A stretch of DNA of 64,000 bases, taken from Cheilinus undulatus (taxonomy: Eukaryota > Chordata > Actinopteri > Labriformes > Labridae). Every line of letters starts with the position of its first letter. Position 1 is the first letter of the stretch. Below the pieces are notes generated by a model that was not told the DNA's origin, did no database searches, and was given only the letters and a program-made list of their open reading frames with translations. Shown here one piece after another: positions 1 through 35,815 of the stretch. Location of the stretch: assembly GCF_018320785.1 (NCBI RefSeq), contig NC_054879.1, positions 41,778,698 to 41,842,697 on the forward strand, written 5' to 3'. Position numbers and translations under genes: made by a program.

Positions 1-2950
1 TTAATTCAGTGCAATCAGTGCATTCATGCACTTATAAGACTTTATACGTGTAAATTTTCCATTTTGAGCATCTTATTATGCATTTTCTCTAGCTATAAAT
101 GTGCAAGGAACCATATATTCTCACATAGTTGACCTTAATTTTTACCATAATAATGACAGAAATGTAAGTGACAAAACTAAAAAGTATGGGGATGTCCACC
201 AATAATGTTCCAGGGCTTACATTTTGAATTTCCAAATATTTCAGTGTGTTCCCTATGAACTGAAACGGCATTAATGGCTGGCTACTTTGTATGAGTATGA
301 TTTGAAATGTTTTATTGGGAGATAATGTCTATTTTCAAAGTTGTTGAGGCTCACCAAGCTTGCTACAAAAGTCTCTGCAGCTGATTTTCTTTATCTTGAA
401 AAACTTGTCTAAACTTTAAGTTGGACTGAGTTCCTCTGGCAGCAGCATCTGTAGTCAAGGTCATGTTGACAGAGATGGCTGTAAATTGTAGAGCATCAGA
501 ATCATTATTTATCTTGAGGTTAAAGAGAAACTGTGTAAATACAGTCCAAACGTTCATGCTGACACTCTCAGTGTGTGTTATAAATTCTGCAGCGAGCTGT
601 AAAGAGACATTAAAGGGAAAGCACGTAAAGAAAGCTGTTATTTAAGGTTTTGTAATGCAGGCCTGCTAAGTGACGGAGACTGTACGATAGAATATGGGGA
701 GGAGGTTTAACCAGAATGTAAGGGCCATGGAGAAAGATCCTCATGTTTCCTTGATAAAAAAAAAAAAACTGCAATATAACAAAGACTATTCTATGTTCCA
801 TGTAAACAACATCTCTCAAACGTCCTCAGTGTGGGACATAAAAGTGTTATACAAGTGTAAATGTACTCATAGGATATCTATTTGTGCAAGACTATATGAG
901 CAAGCACTGTGTCATAGCTGAAACTAAAACGGACAGCACTTGTGAATCACCAGTACTTTCTGTAGACGACTACAGTTTGTAAATGATATATACTAATTTA
1001 TATGATTAATGCAGTGTCAGTCGAAGATAATGTAATCAGGGAAACTGTAATTGCATACATCAGCTCTCTGGAAACAGAAGTGCTAAATGCAGTTTTCCTT
1101 CAGCTGCCAGACGACAAACAAGCTATTTAACAAAGATTTGTAAAACTTCAGTCTCCATTCTCAGCGAGGCTTAACTAGAGGCAGACAGTAAGGCATTGGT
1201 CAGTCAGATCACTGTCCCATATGGAGACATAAGGCCCCTGACACTCAATGATATTGATTTTCTTCCTTCACAAAGTAGCTGGTGTATGTATGTGAAGGCT
1301 TAATGTGCATGTGGACAAGGACTTTAAAATGCTAATCGAATCTCATGTTCCTTGATGTGATTTAAAGCTGTATTCTGTTATGATATAGTGTAATTTCATA
1401 TTGTCTGCACAGCTGAGTGCTGCTGGATTTATAGTGTGTGCTGAGACTCAGTCTATAGATAGCAGCTTTTTGGTCTAACAATGCAAGGAAATCCTCCAGA
1501 GAGGGACTGTCATAAATCACACGTATTATTTACTTCCTTTTATATTGCGCCAACCTTTGCCAAGTACTTTGAATACAAATGTCATCATTTTAGCAAGCAG
1601 AAAATTATGTTTCCTTGCAGAAGTATGAACATTATTTTAACGACAGTATCTATCTGCAGTAAATAATGTTTTCTACGTTATACAAAGGCAGATAATACAG
1701 GAGCACAATGATAATTTGTTGCTAGGACTATGCTTTTATTATTTTTTATGGAAGAGCTAGTGCTCATGAATCATGCTCTTGTCCAATGAAAAAAGTCACA
1801 CTTCCAAAAGACATCATGAATAACTCAGTCTTTTCACTCTATTCTATATCCAGTATGTTGATTGAGGTTTCTGTGGAAAAAAGCAGAGGTAAATTGTTGC
1901 CACACTTTTGTCTGCACAAGCACACGCATTAGTTGCACACAGATGGATGCAGGAGCATGCACTTCGCACAGCCTCACAGAGCAAAGACCCACATAGTCAC
2001 CATGTCAGACAGATGTTGTCCCATATTCTGTTACACTTCCAGAAATTGCCACCTAATACACAGCAGGAAGGCTAGAAGGTATGACCTTGGTTCCCAGTTG
2101 GCTGCTTGACCTGTAGGTTATCTGTGAGATACATGAGCTAACTTCACCGTGTGCCTCTTTCTGTGTGAGAACAAGGGTTTGAATTCTGCTTGGTGTTGTA
2201 GCTGTGATGGAGCAGTACTGATCTAAATATAGATGGGCCTGCAACCTGCCAAAAGGTGCTACTTTGTCTGCTAACCTCTTACTGTACCTTGGACTGCAAA
2301 CCAAAGCAGTTGCTTTTTTTTGCTTTTGAATTGGTGTGAATCATATTTGGATTAAACTATGTGAAGGAGAAAAGTGAATATGCCAGTTTATTAAGGCTCA
2401 GATTATTCCAAAGTGTTAGAGGGATGAACGACAGGATTCAGAGCCGAGTTTGATCAGCTTCTCGCTTCTCTCTCACCTTTTTCTTCTGCTGCTGCTGGAG
2501 TATTATAGCTCTAAGCTTCCCATAGGGGCGGGGAGAAATATCAATACAACAACGTAGCATTGTCCTCACTCGTGTGATACAGTATCTTAAGACTGGTGCC
2601 AAATATATGATATTTTAGTCTGAAAAATGCGGCCCTTCTAATCTAACTCGCCCTGCTAATCTGACTCGCCTTGTCAAGTCTAGAGGTCTTTGTTCAGCCT
2701 TGTTTGGATGTGTGTTTTGGATCTGTAGACCAATAAGTCTCGTGCACTCAGACCTTGAATATTTGCAGTATGTGGCAAAGAAAAAATAAAGGTGGAGATG
2801 ATTCTATGGCTCTTTCACTTCTTGTCAAAGTAAAAGGAAATACTGGGTCCATCCATCCTGTCAGAGGTACAAAGGTTATTTAGGCTGTCAAATATAGCAG
2901 AGTCCTGGTGTTGTGATGTCCTCCTGGGCCACTTTTGATATATTGTATTA
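1..2950. other. No gene recognised; AT-rich spacer or upstream intron
   Basis: I see no exon with splice sites and recognisable protein similarity on either strand. Open frames here are short and random in composition. If the 5' exons of adam23 lie outside the window, this stretch is probably adam23 intron sequence, but that is inference. Confidence 0.5.
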
Positions 2951-2956
2951 TCTGGC

Positions 2957-3012
2957 GTGTCTGGCATCGTATCCTATTGTATCATGGCATATTGTGCCAT
3001 CATGTCCTGTTG
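2957..3012. repeat. Degenerate pentanucleotide (TATCR/TGTCM-like) fragment
   Basis: A short run of 5-bp-period sequence built from words such as cgtat, tgtat, catat and tgtcc. It is the same degenerate pentamer as the larger blocks at 5311-5428, 6308-6812 and 7740-7868, so it is probably a detached piece of one original array. Confidence 0.6.
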
Positions 3013-3550
3013 TTATGGATTCTCTTATTTTGGAATAATTACTCAAAGAAAATGTTCTTTACACATGCAGAGGTTTATTGTGATTTCTAAGCGACGCAGC
3101 AAAAGACCCTGGTCTCCGACAAAAAAAAGTGTTTTGTAGTTTTAAAATTTACCACCTTTGCTGACTCCTGGTCCAGTCACAACAGTTGTTCAGCTATCAC
3201 AGCTGTCAAAGTTACGCATAATGAGTATGCTTATCCACATTAATGTTGCATCGAACATCAGGCAAATATTCCACTGATGTATTCTGTGGAAGTCTACTTT
3301 TCCTTTCCTTGATCTTAACAGCTGAAGTTTGCAAAAACAACTCTAAAAATTCCACTTTTGTCATATAAACTTGAACTGGCAGTCCTCCATGTTTTCATAA
3401 GAATTCCTGGAAAAGGATACCTGTATGCCTGTGTGTGTTTGCAGATATTAATGAGTCTCTAATGTGTGCTCCTTCTTCTGACCTCATTACCGTATCCTAT
3501 TGGCATATCAGTCACTATGCATGTTAAACAAATATGCAATATTATATATA

Positions 3551-4093
3551 CAGTGCTTAACAAATTTATTAGACCACCCCAACCCTAACCAAAGGAAGGT
3601 TTATGCCACAGCTGCCCTAAATTAACAGCACTGCTGATTACCAAAATCATTTTTTATGTTTCTGCAATGGTTAATACACCAATATGTAGAAGCTCTTTAA
3701 CCCGAATGATATTGTTAATGCTAAAATATAATTATTATTGTTATCCATGAATGTTCAAATTTACTGATTTACAAAACAACTGAAAAAATAGTAAAGCACA
3801 TTAATATTTCTTGATTAATTTGTCAAATTATAGTTATTTACTTTCATTCCTGAAGAGAAAAATGAGTTTTAGTGGTTGAATGTTACGCCTGATTCATTTC
3901 TGACTTCTCAGAGAAGCCCAGTGAGCTGGCTCAAATTTGTGTGAATTCAGTTTGAAATTCCTCATTCCTGTTCAAAATGGTAAAACGTGGAGAGCTCACT
4001 GAAAATGAAAGAGTCCACATTAAAGCACTTAATGATGCTGGATGGTCTTTGAGACAAATATGACAGGTGGTCTAATAAATTTGTTAAGCACTG
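3551..4093 (+). mobile_element. Internally deleted Tc1-like element (non-autonomous), copy A
   Basis: Bounded by inverted ends CAGTGCTTAACAAATTTATT at the left and its complement at the right, each next to TA, the target of Tc1/mariner elements. Near the right end, about 3979-4065, a short frame reads MVKRGELTENERVHIKALND, which resembles the start of a Tc1-type helix-turn-helix transposase. The rest of the transposase is absent. A second copy with the same internal structure lies at 16457-16998 in the opposite orientation, so the deleted form itself was amplified. Confidence 0.8.
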
Positions 4094-4183
4094 TATATAT
4101 ATATATATATATATATATAGATATATATATATATATATATATCTATATATATATATATATATATCTATATATATATACACAGA
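4094..4183. repeat. (AT)n microsatellite
   Basis: About 90 bp of alternating TA with a few GA/TC interruptions, followed by a short GA run. It abuts the TA target site of the deleted Tc1-like element. Confidence 0.95.
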
Positions 4184-5255
4184 GAGAGAGAGCTAATCAG
4201 CCAATCACATGGTGGCAACTGAGTGCATTTAGACATGTACAGATGGTCAAGACAACCTGCTACAGTTCAAACCGAGCAATGCAGAAGAAAGGGGGTTTAA
4301 GTGGCTTTGATGGTTTTGGTACCAGACAGGCTGGTCTGAGTATTTCAGAAACTGCTACTACTGGGATTTTCATGCACAACCATCTTTACAGAGACTGGTC
4401 TGAAAAAGGGAAAATATGCATTGAGCTGCAGCTGTGTGGACGAAAATGCCTTGAGGAGAATGGACATAATAGAAAGGCAACAGAAACTCAAATAACCACT
4501 GGTTAAAACCAAGGTATGCAGAGTACTATCTCTGAACGCATAACACATCAATCTTTGAAGCAGATGGGCTACAGCAGCAGAAGACCATTCCGGGTAAAAC
4601 TCCTGTCAGCTAAGAACAGGAAACTGAGGCTACAATTCACAAGGGCTCACTAAAATTAAACAATAGAAGGAAAAACGTTGCCGGGTCTGACAGAATCTTA
4701 GTGTAAACGTGAAAGCATGGATCCATCCTGCCTTGGATCAGCAGTTCATGCTGATGGTGGAGTAATGGTGTGGGAATATTTCCTTGGCAATCCTTGAGCC
4801 CCTCTCTACCATCTGAGCATCGTTTAAATGCCAACCACAATCTAAGTATTGTTGCCGAGCTTGTCCATCGCTTTATGACCATAGCGTACCCATCTTCTGA
4901 TGGCTACTTCCAGCAGGATAATGCACCATGACCCAAAGCTCAAATCATCTCAAACTGGTTTCTTGAACATGAAAATGACTTCACTGAACTCCAATAGTCT
5001 CCACAGTCACCAGATGTCAATCTAATAGAGCACCTTTGGGATGAAGTGGAACTAGAGATTCACATCATGGATGTGCAGCCGACAAATCTACAGCAACTTT
5101 ATGATGTTATCATGTCAATATGGACCAAAATCTCTGAGGAATATTTCCAACAGCTTGTTGAATCTATGCCATAAAGAGCTGAGGCATTTTTGAAGTCAAA
5201 AGGGGTCCAATCTGGTATCAGCAAGGTGTACCTAATATAGTGGCCGATGAATGTA
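4184..5255 (+). mobile_element. Decayed Tc1-like transposase relic
   Basis: Broken frames on the + strand resemble a Tc1-type DDE transposase. The right part reads approximately as SNWFLEHENDF, then SPQSPDVNLIEHLWDEVE with the conserved PD..LIEHLW motif around the last catalytic acidic residue. Stop codons and frameshifts separate the pieces, so no functional protein is possible. The family differs from the CAGTGCTTAAC element just upstream. Exact ends are uncertain. Confidence 0.75.
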
Positions 5256-5310
5256 TATTTTTTTATATAATTTTATAGATATTTACCTCGACACCACAAC
5301 ACTGTCCTTT

Positions 5311-5428
5311 CAAGACATGTCATGTGTTGTGTCATAGTTTTGTATGGTGTCATGTGGTGTCATATTGCATTGTGTTATATTGCACCGTATCATGTTTTAT
5401 TGCATTGAGTTGTATCATGTTGTATCGT
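5311..5428. repeat. Degenerate pentanucleotide block
   Basis: A 5-bp-period sequence of the TATCR/TGTCM type, the same motif family as 6308-6812. Any open frame across it is an artefact of low-complexity DNA. Confidence 0.75.
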
Positions 5429-5761
5429 TTTTTATCTTTATCTCTAAAAATACGGCATGCTATTGTTTGACCTTTTTTCTTGATATTGAAATAAAATCTT
5501 CAACCTGGCAACTTTTCAAACAAGAAGCACATGAGTACTTATATAATTTTGCATGGTAAACACATACTTATTGTTATCTTGATTAAAGCTGCAGTTTTTC
5601 ACTTCAATTTTCCATGTAAGGCTCTTTGAGAGTGCAATTTCCCTCTCTGAGAATCCTTACAGAAGATCTGTTTCCTGCATGTTCAGACTCAGCATATTAG
5701 TATCAAATTCAGTGATAGACAACCTAAGAGCTCCAGAAATATGCAGTTAAAATATGGAAGA

Positions 5762-6105
5762 AGAAGACATACTTTATTAATCCCTGAAGGGAAATTTACG
5801 GTTTATACTCTACTGCCAAACACATATAGGCTGAATTGCATGCAAACACACAAATGCAAACAAGACGTGCGCTAATGGAGAGATGTCAGAGAGATGGCCT
5901 TGCTGTGCTCATTGAAGCGCTGCCCGGACTGTTGAGGGTTCAGTTACTTGCTCAAGGGCACTTCGACAGTACTCAGGAAGTGTAGCTAGCTTCCAGGTCA
6001 AAGTCCAGATATGGTCTGACCAGGACTTGAACCAGCAACCCACTGATTCCCAGCCCAAGTCCTTACAGACAAAGCTGCTGCCACCCACATATCTATATCT
6101 CAATC
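5762..6105 (-). mobile_element. tRNA-derived SINE, antisense
   Basis: On the minus strand an exact RNA polymerase III B-box, GGTTCAAGTCC (complement of 6023-6033), follows a plausible A-box region near 6080-6100. The distal part contains the common fish tail-like phrase about a small gap from ctttattaatccctgaagg (about 5770). This is the layout of a tRNA-headed SINE inserted in reverse. Confidence 0.65.
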
Positions 6106-6307
6106 ACCCCCTTGTGGCTGACCGATCTAGGGACAGATCTCACTGTTAAAGGCTTAAACTCCATTAATTTTGGAAGGAAATCATATTTTACAGTAATATG
6201 TTAATTACACGAAAATATTGATTTAATTTCAGTTTATTTCAATGTTGGGTCCCCATGGCGTTGGTCAGGAAAAAGCTGACCCTTGTGAAAATGGAGTTGC
6301 TGACCCG

Positions 6308-6812
6308 TGTTGTATCGCATATTGTCCTGCTGTGTCGTATCATATTGTATAGTATCGTATCATATTGCATTAGATTGTGTCAAATCATGTCCTGTCCTGT
6401 CATATCTCGTCATTTTGTGTCATGTTGGGTCATGCCATGTCGTAACAGATCATATCGTGTCGTATTGTTAGGCTGTGTTACATTGTGTCCTGTCGTGTCA
6501 TATCCTGTCATATTGTGTGATATTGTGTCCTGTGCGTTCTTGTCCTGTCATGTCGTATTATATCATATCATTTGTATCGTATCGTATTGTATCATATCGT
6601 ATCGTATTGTATTGCATTATATATCATATCATATTGTGTCATGACATATCACATCGTATCTTATATCGTGTTGCATCGGGTTGTGTTGTGTCATATCATG
6701 GCTTGTCCTGTCCTATCCTCTTGTATAGTATTGTATGGTATTGTCTGGTATTATGTTGTATCATATCATGCTGTAGCTTATTGTTTTGCACCTTATCGTT
6801 TTGTGTTGTGGT
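6308..6812. repeat. Main degenerate pentanucleotide array
   Basis: About 500 bp with a clear 5-bp period made of related words (cgtat, catat, tgtat, tgtcc, tgtca). Because 5 and 3 are coprime, all frames tend to stay open and give Tyr/Ile/Val/Ser/Cys-rich mock proteins. None of these is a gene. The array is interrupted at about 6816 by a MITE and resumes at 7740. Confidence 0.85.
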
Positions 6813-6815
6813 AGA

Positions 6816-7739
6816 GCTGGGCAATTAATCGAAAAATTAGTGAAACCAACATAAACCTGCTGTGTTAATTATTTAAATGTTTTCCCTTGTAATTCTCTCT
6901 CACCTAAAGTACCACCCCCTTAAAAACAAACTACTGGCTGTGTTGTCATGTGAAATGCATCCAGGTGTTGCAAGGCATGTAGCCTGCTGTAAACCTAAGA
7001 GAAGAAGTACTAGTCATGCGTTCATGCAGCCTGCTGTAAACCCAAGAGAAGAAGTATTAGTCATGTGCTCGTGTAGCCTGCTGTCAACCCAAGAGAAGGA
7101 GTACTAGTCATGCATTCATGTAGCCTGCTGTAAACCCAAGAGAAGAAGAAGAAGTATTATTCATGCACTCATGTAGCCTGCTGTAAACCCAAGAGAAGAA
7201 GAAGAAGTATTATTCATGCACTCATGTAGCCTGCTGTAAACCCAAGAGAAGAAGAAGAAGTATTATTCATGCACTCATGTAGCCTGCTGTAAACCCAAGA
7301 GAAGAAGTACTAGTCATGCGCTCATGTAGCCTGCTGTAAACCCAAGAGAAGAAGTACTAGTCATGGGCTCATTCCCATCCAGTCCACTAAAACTCTAACA
7401 CTCACTGTCCAAGTTAGCAGCAAAGTTATTTTCTACTTTTTATACAACAGTATAAAAATAATTTAGTTTGTTAGTAAGAAATACAAGTTGGTTATTTTCT
7501 ACTTTTCTTGGGAAGTGTGACTTTTTACAAAAAGATGTGGGTTTTTTAATATTGTTTAAATAAATAACCATAAATTGTTAATCAGGGTATGTTCCTTTCA
7601 GGTATTTGTTTTAAATTATACAAGTATTTTCAGAACAGAGTAGGAAGTTGGGGATGGAATAATCATTCATTAATTGTAATCAGGGTAAGAAGTTCAATTA
7701 ATCGTGATTTGGATTTTTTTTCCATAATTGCCCAGCCCT
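6816..7739. mobile_element. hAT-like MITE inserted in the pentanucleotide array
   Basis: Inverted ends read gagctgggcaattaatcg at the left and the near complement taattgcccagccc at the right. The pentamer array stops at the left edge and continues at the right edge, which marks this as an insertion. A relative with the same end (ggctgggcaattaatca) lies at about 12010. An internal minisatellite occupies 6950-7372. The target duplication cannot be read safely because the target itself is repetitive. Confidence 0.7.
6950..7372. repeat. Minisatellite, about 8 units of roughly 47-54 bp
   Basis: Eight occurrences of a unit containing tagcctgctgtaaacccaag and agaagaagta, spaced about 47-54 bp apart. 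Unit length varies through extra aga trinucleotides. Units are adjacent, with no unique spacers, so this is a tandem repeat and not a CRISPR array. Confidence 0.9.
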
Positions 7740-7868
7740 GTGTTGTATCATTTCATTTCATATCATGTTGTGTCTGGTGCATTATGTTACATTGAATCGT
7801 ATCATGTCCTGTCCTGTCATATTGTATGGTATCACATTGCCTGTTATCATATTGTGTCATGTTGTGAG
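7740..7868. repeat. Pentanucleotide array, distal piece
   Basis: Continuation of the 6308-6812 array on the far side of the MITE, with the same words (tatca, tgtcc, tgtat). Confidence 0.8.
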
Positions 7869-8957
7869 TTACCCAGTGATTCCCACCTCTAGTCTCCAGT
7901 GGACTAAGAACCCTGAGGCGAGAACTCCCTTCATCCTTTCTCTTCACACTCCCTGACTTTTAACTACACATACACATTTCTTAATACTCTCATATTCCAC
8001 TGTCTTAGACCTCCATACTCTAAAATACACCCATGCAAACACCAGCACACTCTAGCAGGCCCACTCTCCTCGCCCTTCCTCATCTGTGAAACTAAAAATA
8101 GCCCCTCACTCAGGAACCTCTCACAGTCGCCGCTCGTGGCTCGATTCTCCTCTCTTAATGGTGCACTTCCTGCACACGTGCTGCCAAGCATCGCTCAAAC
8201 ATGTCACACTCCTCATGTCGCAAGACTCCTCCATCACTTCCATCCATTTTTCTCTCTTGTGTTGCACAATGCTATATGTCCACTGAGAAGAGGATGTTTT
8301 TGATTTGCAAGGTTACTCAGGAAAAAAGCGCCATTGTGGCAGAAATTGCAGCCTCTTGAAGTCAGCTGTCAGCTAACAGATTGTATGTGTGGAACGGTGA
8401 GGGATGCTGACTCAGACAGCGGGAACTGCCGTGAGGACCGTTGTGTTCAAGGTTAAGCCGAGGCTTGACAAGCATTTATCACATTTTATCACTTCTCTGG
8501 CTGCTATCTGGTGAATACGCTCTTTCTGTTCCTGCTAATTTTGAGTGGTTGGAAAAACAAACATGTTAAAACGTGGTTTCTTTTTCCAGGGATTTCTGTT
8601 CTCTTGTTCTATTATTTATAAAGAGGATCATTTATTTTACCAAACGCAGTTTTGTTTATGCACCCTCTTCCTGTGATAATTAATCATCCCGAGGAATAAA
8701 TGCATTCTAATTCTTCCTGCGGGCAGTCAACATTTAACATCTCCGCTGCACTTTTAAGATGCCATGGGAGTGAATGTGCTGGCTAAGCCTGGCCCAGTGG
8801 TGATGAGTCTTCTTGTTTACATAGCACCACTCACCGCTAGCTTCAAGCCACAATTTGTGAGTCAGATAAAGCAAAGACAGACGGACTTCTTGAGAGTTTT
8901 TATTGTCATCACCTCATGTCTTTTTACTGTAACCAGCTGCAATCTCTGTTTTCACAG
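7869..8957. other. No gene recognised; probable adam23 intron
   Basis: I searched for the preceding ADAM23 prodomain exon, expected to end in phase 2 with residues like a Phe-Ile-Leu-Asp-Leu stretch, and did not find it. The sequence ends in a good acceptor (ttcacag at 8951-8957). Confidence 0.5.
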
Positions 8958-32913
<23,956 letters not shown>

Positions 32914-33051
32914 CCCAAGAAGAGATGGCAATCACAGATGGACTTCTCCAAGGCTTTCTTAGTTGGCTACCTGACAGCTGGACTGCACTTATTGCTGCTG
33001 ATCTTTGGCATTAGATTTACTTGAAATTGACATAGTGGACATTTTAATAAA

Positions 33052-34734
33052 TTCCCATTGTAGTAACATTAGAAAGCAGCCTTTTAAAACTCCACCACAC
33101 CCATATAACAAACCCACAACCCCCACCTCTGATCTCTAGGTTGACAGAGCTCCTCTTCCATCCTTTAGTGCCAGTGCGGAGGCGTTCAGGCGGAATTCAC
33201 ACCACTTTTTCAACTGGCATGACATCCGCACACAGCGTGCTGCTTGCTGGCCCCTCCCCCGGCATGAAGAGCCCCCTCAGCAGGGCTCTGCATGGCTATG
33301 AAAGCTATGAATTCACTGCAAAAAAAAAAAAAACAAAGGTTAAAAAAAATCTTATGCAGGAGATAGCCTTGTTAAAAACCAAACCCAATGGAAAGTTGGT
33401 TAAAGCTCCTATAGTTCACTTTAAGGTGCTGTATATGATAAAGGGGGCTGCATGTGAGGACTTTTAAGGGCAGTGCATTTCACATAGTGAATGCAATCAC
33501 AGACACACACAATGTACATAAATAAGGAGATCAGGTTTTGAACTAACTGCATATTTTACAAGGACATCCAATGCTTTTGTTTTTTTTTATCTCAGCATGT
33601 TGTATAGCGGGTGTTTTTGGCAATGTTATTAAAAAATGCAATTAGGATTCAGGCCAAAATATGAGCTGCACGCTGCACTCGGCCTTCTGCCGTCGTCTGG
33701 GTGGAGGCTCTGGTGTCGAGGAGAAGCATGTCAGGTCTAGAAGAATCAGACTGATATCATGTCGGATCAAAGTCGCAAGAGTTCCTCCCCCTATCCTGAA
33801 GTATCTTCAACAGTGACTCAAAAGCCAAAGAACCAATCACCTGAACATATGGATGTTGTTGCACACAGAGCACTTTCCCCCTCTGTCTGCAGCCAGTGGT
33901 GCCTCTCCTACTGCTGAGGGCATGAAGTCTGTCTATGCAGGCGCTCACCTGTCCAGCCAGGTCTCACGTAACAGTCCTCATCAACACCCACTATACTGGC
34001 TTTACCTTTTTGCTCTCATAAACTCTTAGCAGATACCAAGTTCAGCTCTACTGGAAACGCTGCATGCAATCACTATAGTGGGCTTATAATTCTATATGGG
34101 AGTCCCCGAAATCCGCAAGAAAATATGCTACAAAAGATAGGTGCATGTCAACAACAGAAACATTTAACTTTTATTTACTATGCAAAGAGAGAAATTGCAC
34201 AAAAGTATGGATAATAACAATATCAATGTAGACATGGAATTGCAGAATCCTCTGCTAATCAGCTAATCTTTTGTATTTGGCCACTCCCACGTCTCGTTTC
34301 ACTTTGCTTAAATGTACTCAAACTGTCAGTGGACAAATACAATACAAGAAAAGAACTGAATTAATATTTCCAATGAAAAAGCGAGAGAGCACCCTTTTAC
34401 ATCTGTGGAACTGAAAATCATTTTTGTGTGTTTTTCATCTGATCTGATATTTTTAATCACACACAGGAACAAACATGTACACTAACACACTGTATGGTGC
34501 CTGTGCGTATCGAAGACTGAGGTTTCCTTGTGCAGGGCTTTTCTTCGTAGTCCAGCTGATAGTTGGTGTGTTCCAGGTGCTGCCATAGCACTGGCATCGT
34601 TGTAATAACTCCATGTAACTCATTGTCTGGTGTCCCTCTCTCACTGCATCATGTACAGTTGAACTGATGAATAAACTACTGACAAATTTTATTGGAGCGT
34701 TGGTGTGTTTTTCCCTGAAAAAATATTCAGGACC
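33052..34734. other. Probable long adam23 3' UTR or spacer
   Basis: No independent gene identified. A 100-codon open frame starts at 33141 after a possible acceptor (see findings). Otherwise AT-rich with a poly(A) run at about 33320. It may be transcribed as 3' UTR up to the AATAAA at 34670. Confidence 0.4.
34670..34675 (+). terminator. Candidate distal adam23 poly(A) signal
   Basis: AATAAA followed about 20-30 nt later by a GT-rich stretch (gcgttggtgtgttttt), a good cleavage and polyadenylation context. It would give adam23 a 3' UTR of about 1.8 kb. The assignment to adam23 is by position only. Confidence 0.45.
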
Positions 34735-35815
34735 GATGAAAAGTATTTACCCCTTGGATGTTTTACTCTTTTATTGATTTATAAATCAATTATGGTCAGT
34801 ACAGTTAGGCTCATTTGACAAAAAAAAAACTATTCGATGCCAAACAGATTTCCTCAAAGTAATATCAAACTAAAATATGTAAGGTAAAATAAGTGATTAC
34901 AGGGCGCGCCCAAAGTCGAGTAGTTAAGGCGTGCACTATGTATGCAGGCAGCCCGGGTTCCAATCCGGCCTGAGGTCCTTTTGACGCATGTCTATCCCCC
35001 ACTCTCGCTCCTGTTTCTGAGTCTATCCACTGTCCTCCTCTATCCAAATAAAGGCATGAAAAGGCCCAAAAACAGATCTTTAAAATAAATAAATAAATAA
35101 GTGATTGTATTAAAAGTCATCACCTTTAAAGTGACTGACCTAATTCACTTGGTGCTAGCAGTGTCACAATTAGTAAAATTGTGATTGACACCTGTGTGTC
35201 AAGGGTCCAGTCACTGGTTAATTAGTATTCCTTGTTACCATTACATCATGAAGACAAAAGAACACTCCAAGCAACTCAGAGAAAAGGCCATTGACAAGTA
35301 AAGATAGAAGGTAGAACATCTTCCAGATATCATTTACATCCATCATCAAGACATGGAAGGAAAATGGCACATGTATTTCTGCCCAGATCAGGACGTCCTC
35401 ACAAACTTAATTACCGTGCAAGAAGGCAACTAATGACAGAAGCCACCCAAACACCCATGACTGCTTTGAAGGAGTTAAAAGCTTCAGCAGCAGAGACGGG
35501 AGAGAGTCTACACACAACTGTTGCCCTGGGTTTTTAACAGTCAAAGCTTTCTGGGAGAGTGGCAAAGAGAAAGCCAGTGTCGAAGAAAACGTTTTAGACT
35601 CCACGGTCAAGTGGAAGAACGTTGTTTTGTCTGATGGTGCTTTTCGGCCATCAGACAAGATGCTTTGTTTGGGAGACACAACTCCACAAACACACAGTCC
35701 CATTGTGCCACACTGGTGGTAGCATCATGCTGTGGGGATGCCTCTCGACAGCCAGACTTGAAAAGCTTGGACAGGTAGAGTGTAAAATGACTGGCATTAA
35801 AGAGGGTACTTTATA
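34735..35815 (+). mobile_element. Tc1-like relic of the CAGTGCCTATAAAAAGT family, with a SINE inserted
   Basis: The left arm (ttaccccttggatgttttac) and the body order match 10654-12771 and 25682-26930, e.g. aagacaaaagaacactccaa and gtagcatcatgctgtgggga. Heavily decayed, right end missing, and split by the SINE at 34899-35094. Confidence 0.8.
34899..35094 (+). mobile_element. tRNA-derived SINE with 12-bp target-site duplication
   Basis: AAATAAGTGATT at 34887-34898 is repeated at 35095-35106. The head has an A-box-like tagttaaggcgtgcac and a near-consensus B-box, gggttccaatccgg. The tail is an AAATAAAT-type A-rich repeat. This is a SINE and not a functional tRNA: no cloverleaf beyond the promoter-like head. 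Confidence 0.88.

Noticed and set aside
3962-4506. Tyr-Ile repeat frames on both strands
   Set aside because: Translation of the (AT)n microsatellite joined to transposon DNA.
6255-6828. Overlapping + strand open frames of up to 129 codons, rich in Ile, Val, Ser, Cys and Tyr
   Set aside because: They lie in a degenerate pentanucleotide repeat. All frames stay open because of low complexity; no start context, splice site or known motif.
6950-7372. Regular repeat resembling a CRISPR array
   Set aside because: Units are adjacent without unique spacers, unit length varies, and the host is a fish genome.
1-8957. Search for the missing 5' exons of adam23
   Set aside because: No sequence with a phase-2 donor and prodomain-like residues was found on the + strand. 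They probably lie upstream of the window.
34899-35094. tRNA-like A and B boxes, possible tRNA gene
   Set aside because: Flanking 12-bp duplication, A-rich tail and non-tRNA body show a SINE.
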